DNA from: Micromonospora cabrerizensis
GTDB lineage: Bacteria > Actinomycetota > Actinomycetes > Mycobacteriales > Micromonosporaceae
Direction of reading: 5' to 3'
Length of the DNA stretch: 64,000 nucleotides
Assembly: GCF_022230955.1 (NCBI RefSeq)
Contig: NZ_JAKKFI010000090.1
Coordinates: 27,491-91,490 of the forward strand
Positions 57,689-64,000 of the stretch are shown piece by piece. Within the stretch, counting starts at the first letter, position 1. Each line of letters opens with the position of its first letter. The position numbers and the translations under genes are program-made. The notes beneath the pieces were generated by a model that searched no databases, had not been told where the DNA came from, and worked only from the letters and a program-made list of their open reading frames with translations.

Positions 57689-60475
57689 TCAGCCGGTGTT
57701 GCGCATTCCGGCGGCGATGCCGTTCACCGTCGTGAGCAGTGCCCGCTCCAGGGCGGTGCCGTCACTCGGTGCGCGTCGGCCGCCCGGCGCGGTGGCCACT
57801 GCCCGCCCGGCGGCACCGGACTCCCGGTACTGCCGCAGCAACGCCACCTGAAGGTGGTGCAGCGGCTCCAGGTAGGTGTCGCGGACGGCCAGGGTGCGCT
57901 GGAGCACCGGCGAGTTTTCCAGCAGGGCGGGTGAGGCGGTGACCGCCAGCAGCTCCCGCTTGGTCAGCTCGTACTCCTGCTCGATCTGCTCGAAGATCGG
58001 GTGCAGCTTCTTCGGCACCAGCGTCTCGACGTACCGGCGGGCGATGCTCAGGTCGGTCTTGGTCACCATCATCTCGACGTTCGACAGGAACGTGCGGAAG
58101 AAGTGCCAGTTGCGGTGCATCTCGGCCAGCACGTCCGCCAGCCCGGCCTCACGCGCGGCGGCCAGGCCGGAGCCGACGCCGAACCAGCCCGGCACGATCT
58201 GCCGGGTCTGCGTCCAGCCGAACACCCACGGGATGGCCCGCAGACCGGACAGGCCCGCGCCGGTGTTCGGGCGCTTCGCCGGCCGGGAGCCGATGTTCAA
58301 CGCGCCGAGCAGCTCGGTGGGCGTGGACGCCCAGAAGTACGCCGGGAGGTCCGGGTCCTCGACGAGGGACCGGTAGGAGCGGAACGCGGACTCGGAGACC
58401 ACGTCCATCGTCGCGTCCCAGCGTTCCAACATCTCGGCCGGCTGCCGCGGCGCGGTGTGCAGCAGGGTCGCCTGGAGCACAGCCGCGAGGGTGAGCTCCA
58501 GGTTTTCCCGGGCCAGCGACGGCAGGGTGTACTTGTCGGAGATCACCTCGCCCTGCTCGGTCACCTTGATCGCGCCGTCCATCGTCCCGTACGGCTGGGC
58601 CAGGATCGCCTCGTGCGTCGGCCCGCCACCGCGCCCGACCGTGCCGCCCCGGCCGTGGAACAGCCGCAGGTGCACCCCGTGCCGGGCGGCCACGTCCCGC
58701 AGCGCGCGCTGCGCCCGGTGGATCGACCACTGGCTGGTGGTGATCCCGGCTTCCTTGTTGGAGTCGGAGTAGCCGAGCATGACCTCCTGCACGTCACCCC
58801 GGGCGGTCACCAGCGCCCGGTACGCGGGCAGCGACAGCAGCTCGTCGAGGAGCTCACCACCGGCGTTCAGCTCGGCCGGGGTCTCCAGCAGCGGCACGAA
58901 TCCGACCCGGGCGCGGCCACTGTGCACGTCCACCAGACCGGCCTCGCGGGCCAGCACCACGGCGGCCAGCACGTCGTCGACGCCCAGGGTCATCGAGATG
59001 ATGTACGACTCGATCACCTCGGAGCCGAACCGGTCCTGTGCCTCCCGGATGGTGCTGAACACGTCGAACGTCTTGCGGGCCGGCTCGGTCAGCGCCGTGT
59101 CCAGGGTGGACAGCGGTCGGCGGCCGGTCAGCTCGTCGGCGAGAAGCTTGGTGCGCTCCAGCCGGGTCAGCGCCGGGTAGTCGGAGACCTCGCCCACGGC
59201 CTCGTAGAGCTGGGCGAGCACCGCGTGGTGCGCCTCGGCGTGCTCCCGGACGTCCATCGTGGCCAGGTGCAGGCCGAACGCGGACACCGTACGGATGGTG
59301 GAGGCCAGCCGGCCGACGGCGGTGAGCTGCCCGGAGTTGCGGGCCAGCGAGGCGCGCAGCAGATCCAGGTCGGCGATCAGCTCGGCGGAGCCGCGGTAGT
59401 CGCGGCCCGGCACGTGGGCCGTGCCCTGGCGCAGCCGCTGCCGGGTGTTGGCGAGCTTCGCCTTCACGCAGCGCGCCTTGAGCCGGTACGGCTCCTCCGC
59501 GTTGACCCGCCGGAACCGCGTCGCCACCTCGGGCAGCGCGTCCAGGTCGGCGGCGAGGCTGGCGGAGAGGTCCAGGGACACCCCGCGCAGCCGGCGGGAG
59601 ACCGAGACCTCGTTGATCAGGTGGTCCATCGCCTTCTCGGTGGCCGCGATGCCGTGCTCGTGCTGGATGGTCAGCACCTCACGGGTGACCGCGGGGGTGA
59701 CGAACGGGTTGCCGTCGCGGTCACCGCCGATCCAGGTGCCGAAGCTCAGCGGGCGGGCCGTCGGCGAGGTCTCCACGCCGAGGGTGCGCAGCGTGTCGGC
59801 CAGGTCGTCGAGCACCTGCGGGGCGGCCTCGGCGTACAGGTCGCGCAGGTAGTAGATGGCGTTGCGGGCCTCGTCGGTCGGGTCCGGCCGGTCGAGCCGC
59901 AGCTCGTCGGTCTGCCACATCAGGTCCAGCAGCTCGGCCAGGCGGCGGTTGGCGGGGCCCTCGTCGCTGGCGCCGTAGAGGATCGCGTTGGCGGTCTCGG
60001 TGTCCAACTCGTCGGCGATCGCCCGCAGCTTCGACAGGATCGAGCGGCGGGCCGCCTCGGTGGGGTGCGCGGTGAAGACCGGACGGACGGCCAGCCGGCG
60101 AGCCGCGTTCGCGATCTCCTCGGCGGGCACCCCGCGTTCGGCGATCATCTTGGCCGCCTGGTCCAGCCAACCGCCCTGCACCGCGCGACGGCGACGGAGG
60201 TCCCGTGCGCGGTGCACCTGCTCGGTGATGTTGGCCAGGTGGAAGTAGGTGGAGAAGGCGCGGGCCAGCTTGGTGCCGGTGGTCACGTCGAGCCCGCCGA
60301 GGCGTTGGGCGGCCGCCGGCGCGTCGGTGCGGACCTGGGCGCGGATCTCCTCGACGAGGTCGAGCAGCGGGCGACCCTCCTGGCGGGCCAGGGTCTGCCC
60401 GAGCAGGGTGCCGAGCCTGCGGATGTCGGCACGCAGCGCGGCGTCCGGGCCGTCGTGGTCGTGCTGATCGGTCAC
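57689..60475 (-). CDS. ppc: Phosphoenolpyruvate carboxylase
   Basis: A 928-residue enzyme that makes oxaloacetate from PEP and bicarbonate. Motifs: VFTAHPTEAARRSI with the catalytic His, GYSDSNKEAGITTSQW, FHGRGGTVGRGGGPTHEAILAQP, and the C-terminal RNTG allosteric end. Normal length. The GTG start at 60475 has AAGGGAG upstream. It replenishes the TCA cycle and opposes PckG (29366-31210). Confidence 0.97.
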   Translation of the reverse strand: MTDQHDHDGPDAALRADIRRLGTLLGQTLARQEGRPLLDLVEEIRAQVRTDAPAAAQRLGGLDVTTGTKLARAFSTYFHLANITEQVHRARDLRRRRAVQGGWLDQAAKMIAERGVPAEEIANAARRLAVRPVFTAHPTEAARRSILSKLRAIADELDTETANAILYGASDEGPANRRLAELLDLMWQTDELRLDRPDPTDEARNAIYYLRDLYAEAAPQVLDDLADTLRTLGVETSPTARPLSFGTWIGGDRDGNPFVTPAVTREVLTIQHEHGIAATEKAMDHLINEVSVSRRLRGVSLDLSASLAADLDALPEVATRFRRVNAEEPYRLKARCVKAKLANTRQRLRQGTAHVPGRDYRGSAELIADLDLLRASLARNSGQLTAVGRLASTIRTVSAFGLHLATMDVREHAEAHHAVLAQLYEAVGEVSDYPALTRLERTKLLADELTGRRPLSTLDTALTEPARKTFDVFSTIREAQDRFGSEVIESYIISMTLGVDDVLAAVVLAREAGLVDVHSGRARVGFVPLLETPAELNAGGELLDELLSLPAYRALVTARGDVQEVMLGYSDSNKEAGITTSQWSIHRAQRALRDVAARHGVHLRLFHGRGGTVGRGGGPTHEAILAQPYGTMDGAIKVTEQGEVISDKYTLPSLARENLELTLAAVLQATLLHTAPRQPAEMLERWDATMDVVSESAFRSYRSLVEDPDLPAYFWASTPTELLGALNIGSRPAKRPNTGAGLSGLRAIPWVFGWTQTRQIVPGWFGVGSGLAAAREAGLADVLAEMHRNWHFFRTFLSNVEMMVTKTDLSIARRYVETLVPKKLHPIFEQIEQEYELTKRELLAVTASPALLENSPVLQRTLAVRDTYLEPLHHLQVALLRQYRESGAAGRAVATAPGGRRAPSDGTALERALLTTVNGIAAGMRNTG

Positions 60476-60647
60476 GGTGCGCTCCCTTACGTGGGTACGA
60501 AGGACAGCGCTGTCCGACTCACTGGATGGTATCCGCGTCCACCGGATGTCCGGAGGACCCCAGGGCGATCCAGTACCCCTGGAATGGTGTTTTCGGACGT
60601 GATCTCAACCACCGTCGCCGGCGGGAGCGGGGCCGGGGCGGGCCGGG

Positions 60648-61679
60648 TCAGGGCCGGGGCGCTTCCGCACCGGAGTCGGAGGCGGCGGCCCGGCGACCGC
60701 GCACGAGGCTCGCGCCGAGCAGGCCCAGCCCGCCGATCACCGCCCAGAGCGCGAGGGCGAAGGCGGGCCAGCCGGCCGATCGCCAGTCGAAGTACACGGC
60801 GGCCTTGGTCAGGTCGTTGGCGAGGCCGGGGATGTTCCACCGGTGCATCCCGCGCAGCACCCCGGGCAGGAACTCGGGCGCGTAGATGCCGCCGGAGCCG
60901 GGGTTGCCGAGCACCACCAGGAGCAGGATGACCAGCGCGGTGCCCGCGACGCCGAGCCAGCCCTGGATGGCGCTGGCGAACATCGCGGCGGCGAAGACGG
61001 CCAGCGCGCCGATCGCGGCGATCGTCGGTACGTCGTGGTGCCAGATGTCCAGCACCGGTCCGACCACGACCGCGCCGGCGATGCCGAGCAGCACGCTGTA
61101 GACGGCCAGGGCGGCGATGCGCAGCCCGGCCCTCCGCGCCGTCCGTGGGGTGGTGCCGGCGGATATTCCGAGCACGGTCGAGGCCAGGTAGCCGCCGAGC
61201 ACGTAGCCGACGTTCAGGTAGAAGGGCACCACCCCGCGCGGGTCGGCCGAGGTGACCGGCACCCTGTCGACGATCTGTAGAGGGGTGCCGCCGCGGGTGG
61301 CGGCGGTGGTGAGCACCTCCTTGATCGCGCTGGTGGCGGAGGGTCCGGAGGCGCTGGCGACGGTGAGGAGCAGGCCGTTGTCGGGGCCGGTGCTGAGTAC
61401 GGCGTACACCGCGCGGCTGAGCAGACCGTGCTCGGCGGCGCTCGTGTCGTCGTACCCGATCGGTTTGATGATGGTGGTCTGACCGCGCACGGCGTCGAGC
61501 GTCGCCTGGGCGCGCTGGTCTCCGAGGGCGACGCCGACCGGCAGGTCGCGGGGTGTGGGCTGGTGCAGTGCGCCGACGTAGGCCGCGATGAACGCGGTGG
61601 CGAGCACGAGGGTGCCGAGAAGCAACCCGAGGCTGCGCGGTGCCCAGTCCCGGGTTCGACCCTGCGATGCGGTGTCCAC
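60648..61679 (-). CDS. YhgE/Pip- or ABC-2-like membrane protein
   Basis: A 343-residue protein. Helix 1 (LGLLLGTLVLATAFIAAYVGALH) is followed by an external domain of some 130 residues (PVGVALGDQRAQATLDAVRG...) and then five or six helices. This layout fits the YhgE/Pip (DUF3533) group, related to ABC-2 permeases; these proteins often take part in export of peptides or lipids. The GTG 61679 follows a minus-strand -10 TAGGCT (61691-61686) by 6 nt. It is divergent from the LD-carboxypeptidase gene 71 bp away. Confidence 0.8.
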   Translation of the reverse strand: MDTASQGRTRDWAPRSLGLLLGTLVLATAFIAAYVGALHQPTPRDLPVGVALGDQRAQATLDAVRGQTTIIKPIGYDDTSAAEHGLLSRAVYAVLSTGPDNGLLLTVASASGPSATSAIKEVLTTAATRGGTPLQIVDRVPVTSADPRGVVPFYLNVGYVLGGYLASTVLGISAGTTPRTARRAGLRIAALAVYSVLLGIAGAVVVGPVLDIWHHDVPTIAAIGALAVFAAAMFASAIQGWLGVAGTALVILLLVVLGNPGSGGIYAPEFLPGVLRGMHRWNIPGLANDLTKAAVYFDWRSAGWPAFALALWAVIGGLGLLGASLVRGRRAAASDSGAEAPRP

Positions 61680-61738
61680 CTTGTGAGCCTATGGCCGGTT
61701 TCGGGATCGGCAGGGCGGAAACCGGTTGGCCGGACCGC

Positions 61739-61744
61739 TAGCGT
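61739..61744 (+). promoter_or_regulatory. -10 box of the LD-carboxypeptidase gene
   Basis: TAGCGT lies 6 nt before ATG 61751. The opposite-strand -10 (61691-61686) is 47 bp away, so the divergent promoters are close. Confidence 0.55.
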
Positions 61745-61750
61745 TCGACC

Positions 61751-62791
61751 ATGGTGTCGCTGCAATACCCGCCCAAACCACGCCCGGGCGACCGGGTCGC
61801 GGTCGTCTCACCCTCCGCCGGCCTCCCGGCCGTCTTCCCCCACGTGTACGAGTTGGGGCTGCGCCGGCTGCGCGAGGAGTTCGGCCTGGAGCCGGTCGAG
61901 TATCCGACCACCCGGGTCATGGGGGCGGACCCGCGAGACCGGGCCCGCGACCTGACCGCCGCCTTCGCCGACCCGAGCATCACCGCGGTGCTCGCCACGG
62001 TCGGCGGCGACGACCTGATCACCGTCACCCCGCACCTCGACGACGACGTGCTGCGAGCCAACCCCAAGCCCTACTTCGGCTACTCCGACAACACCAACGT
62101 GCTCAACCACCTGTACCGGCTGGGCATCGTCGCCTACCACGGCGGTTCCGTGCTGGTGCACCTCGGCCGGCCCGGCTCGCCGCACCCGCTGACCTTCGCG
62201 TCACTGCGCGCGGCCCTGTTCACCACCGACTGGTACGAGTTGACGCCCGCCCACGAATGGGGTGACCGGCCCAACCCGTGGACCGAACCGGAGACGCTGG
62301 CCCACGAGCCGGAGATGCTGCCCGGCGCGGGCTGGCGCTGGCAGGGCCCGCAGCGGGAGGTACGGGGGCGCACCTGGGGCGGCAACCTGGAGATCCTGCA
62401 CTGGTTGCTGGCTACCGATCGAGTGCCCACCGCCGCCGAGCTGCACGGATCCGTGCTGGTCGTCGAAACCTCGCAGGAGATGCCCGACGCGCAGGAGGTG
62501 TTCCGGATCGTGCGGAACATGGGGGAGCGGGGCCTGCTTGCCGCCTTCCCCGCCATCGTCGTCGGTCGCCCCAAGGCCTGGGACTTCGCCACGCCACTGT
62601 CGGTGCCGGAACGGCAGGCGTGGGGCGATGCCCAGCGGGAGGCGATCACCCGGGCGCTCGGGCCGTACAACCCGGACGCGGTGGTGGTCTTCGACGTCGA
62701 CTTCGGTCACACCGACCCGCAGTTGATCATTCCGTACGGCGGGGAGATCCGGGTGGACGCCGTCGCCCGCAGGATCTCGGTGCGCTACTGA
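61751..62791 (+). CDS. LD-carboxypeptidase family protein (S66)
   Basis: A 346-residue peptidase of the S66/MccF family. The N-terminal nucleophile region is VGGDDLITVTPHLDDDVLRANPKPYFGYSDNTNVLNHL (the Ser of GYSDNT), with Glu and His expected in VVETSQEMP and FGHTDPQ. LD-carboxypeptidases trim peptidoglycan tetrapeptides; MccF-like members cleave microcin-type adducts. Which branch applies is unclear. It is leaderless (-10 6 nt upstream). A tandem repeat begins soon after the stop. Confidence 0.88.
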   Translation: MVSLQYPPKPRPGDRVAVVSPSAGLPAVFPHVYELGLRRLREEFGLEPVEYPTTRVMGADPRDRARDLTAAFADPSITAVLATVGGDDLITVTPHLDDDVLRANPKPYFGYSDNTNVLNHLYRLGIVAYHGGSVLVHLGRPGSPHPLTFASLRAALFTTDWYELTPAHEWGDRPNPWTEPETLAHEPEMLPGAGWRWQGPQREVRGRTWGGNLEILHWLLATDRVPTAAELHGSVLVVETSQEMPDAQEVFRIVRNMGERGLLAAFPAIVVGRPKAWDFATPLSVPERQAWGDAQREAITRALGPYNPDAVVVFDVDFGHTDPQLIIPYGGEIRVDAVARRISVRY

Positions 62792-62808
62792 CCCGGGTTT
62801 GACCAGGC

Positions 62809-63005
62809 GCGCGTTGTCGCAGCCGGTGGCGTCACGGGTTGACGACGGCGCGTTGTCGCAGCCGGTGGCGTCCGGGTTGTCGGGCTGCGCGTTGTCGCAG
62901 CCGGTGGCGTCACGGGCTGACCGGCTGCGCGTTGTCGCAGCCGGTGGCGTCATGGGTTGACGACGGCGCGTTGCTGCCGCCGTGGCGTCAGGGGTTGACG
63001 ACGGC
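62809..63005 (-). repeat. 39-bp tandem repeat built on the 3' end of the cyclase gene
   Basis: Five units spaced 39 or 40 bp, seen from the anchor GTTGTCGCAG at 62813, 62852, 62891 and 62931 and a diverged copy at 62970. The last unit includes the real final codons (AVVNP) and stop of the cyclase gene on the minus strand; three of the other four also keep a TGA at that place. Confidence 0.9.
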
Positions 63006-63977
63006 GAAGGCCCGGACCGGGAAGGTGCCCATGCCGGCCACCCTCGGCGGGGCCGCGGTGAACCGGAACCCGCTCGGAGGCAGCGCGTCCAGGCCGTTCA
63101 GGTGCTCCACGATCGGGATGCCCGCGGCCAGCAGCGTGCTGTGCGCGGGGCGCTGACCGCCGGCCGCCGGGCTCATGTCGTCAATGTTGATCGAGTCGAT
63201 GCCGACCAGGGCCGCCCCCGCGTCGGCCAGTGCCTGAGCGGCGTCCCCGGTGAGGAACGGCGCCTCCGGCGCGCCGTACCCCTCGGTGCCGAAGTGCGCA
63301 TCCCACCCGGTGTGCAGCAGAACCGCGCGCCCGGCCACCTCGTACGCGGCCAGCAGCAACCGGTCCACGGCCCGGACTCCGGTCGGCACCCGGACCACCA
63401 CCCCGGGCAGGTCGGCGAGGCTGTCCAGCGACACCCCGGTCAGGTCGTCGCCGCCGGCCCAACGGTGGGCGGGAGTGTCCACGTACGTGCCGGTGTTGGC
63501 GATCAGGTCGATCCGCGCCACGTGGAACTCGGTGCCCGGCGCGTACCGCTCCCAGGATGCGGCGAAGGTCAACCAGTCGGTGATCCGGGGCCCCGGCCAG
63601 CCCGGCAGGGTGGTCATCCCGTCGCTGATCACGTGGCTCAACTCGACCAGCCGGCGGGCAGGCGTCGGCGAGTCGACGGCAACTCCCCGGCCGCCCTTGT
63701 GGGGCTCTTCGATGATCGTCTTCCCGCTGATCCGAACCTCGGCGACCATCAGCAGTCCCAGGTGCCGGACGAACAACGCCGCCAGGTCGTCGTCGCTGAT
63801 CTCCGGACCGGGGATGTCCAGCCGGAACCCCTCGGTGCGCAGTCCGCCACCGTTGGCGAAGCTCACCTCCGCGTCGAACTGTGCCCGCCACTGCTCATCC
63901 ACCCCGAAACCCGACCACGCCAGCCGCCACCGGTCAAGATCTATGTCCCGTGTCCGGTCCGCCTCGGGCTGGGGCAT
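62988..63977 (-). CDS. Cyclase-family protein with extra N-terminal domain and variant metal motif
   Basis: A 329-residue protein. From about residue 112 it is a cyclase/kynurenine-formamidase domain (PF04199 type: LVELSHVISDGMTTLPGWPGP ... WAGGDDLTGVSLDSL). The usual metal motif HxGTHxDxPxH reads NTGTYVDTPAH, so two of the three His are replaced and only the Asp and last His remain. Residues 1-105 are a separate beta-rich domain (FDAEVSFANGGGL...GKTIIEEPHKGG) that is not part of the cyclase fold. ATG 63977 is chosen; the frame stays open to the window edge, and a 20-bp direct repeat covers the start. Confidence 0.8.
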   Translation of the reverse strand: MPQPEADRTRDIDLDRWRLAWSGFGVDEQWRAQFDAEVSFANGGGLRTEGFRLDIPGPEISDDDLAALFVRHLGLLMVAEVRISGKTIIEEPHKGGRGVAVDSPTPARRLVELSHVISDGMTTLPGWPGPRITDWLTFAASWERYAPGTEFHVARIDLIANTGTYVDTPAHRWAGGDDLTGVSLDSLADLPGVVVRVPTGVRAVDRLLLAAYEVAGRAVLLHTGWDAHFGTEGYGAPEAPFLTGDAAQALADAGAALVGIDSINIDDMSPAAGGQRPAHSTLLAAGIPIVEHLNGLDALPPSGFRFTAAPPRVAGMGTFPVRAFAVVNP

Positions 63978-64000
63978 GCGGGTCCGCCTCGGGCTGGGGC

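Overview
The DNA is very GC-rich, both strands are densely coded, GTG starts are common, and many genes start 5-8 nt after a TANNNT -10 box without a Shine-Dalgarno sequence. Together with the gene content (AccE epsilon subunit, mycosin, SigE-family sigma factor, LppX/LprAFG lipoproteins, PhoH2, GuaB1, GTP-type PckG) this points to an actinobacterium. Micromonospora or a close relative in the Micromonosporaceae is my best guess. I see no tRNA, rRNA, CRISPR array, insertion sequence or phage.

Layout. 1-2.5 kb: a two-subunit ABC exporter (one subunit cut by the window edge) under a MarR regulator. 2.5-3.6 kb: DoxX membrane protein with a divergent TetR and twin operators. 3.7-5.2 kb: GuaB1. 5.2-6.8 kb: LysE exporter with its divergent LysG regulator. 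6.9-26 kb: genes in the order accA ... maf ... accE ... accB / birA, the same order as accA3-maf-accE5-accD5/birA of mycobacteria, but interrupted by a PadR/DrrAB exporter unit, an O-methyltransferase, a mycosin/type VII module of low GC, a receptor kinase, a GH25 lysozyme, a decayed Uma2 gene, an M50 peptidase, PanE and a sigma factor with its membrane partner. 26-29 kb: PH-domain membrane protein, a MaoC-like protein and two GtrA proteins. 29-31 kb: pckG with a CRP-like site. 31-36.5 kb: a membrane protein, two prenyl-chain enzymes, OtsB, small proteins and an XRE regulator. 36.7-41 kb: two unknown small proteins, PhoH2 preceded by an overlapping 47-codon ORF, a secreted transglycosylase-like protein and a rhomboid protease. 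41-46 kb: ferredoxin-NADP reductase, a large membrane protein, a DMT transporter and GlpX. 46-52 kb: DUF4245 protein, paired lipoproteins, exonuclease VII (xseBA), IspH and a small lipoprotein. 52-64 kb: a large subtilisin-like protease, RmuC, a Gly/Asp-repeat protein, PEP carboxylase, a membrane protein, an LD-carboxypeptidase and a cyclase-family protein.

How the genes fit together. The acc genes with birA make a biotin-dependent acyl-CoA carboxylase and biotinylate it. pckG, ppc and glpX sit around the PEP/oxaloacetate node and gluconeogenesis. Many others act at the envelope (GH25, transglycosylase, LD-carboxypeptidase, rhomboid, S8 protease, lipoproteins).

The most notable non-coding signal is a family of seven long hairpins, most with GATC-containing outer arms, scattered between genes. 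Their stem sequences differ while the two arms still match. A second theme is tandem repeats built on the last codons and stop codon of genes. The most interesting hidden coding candidate is the 47-codon leaderless ORF that overlaps phoH2 by GTGA.
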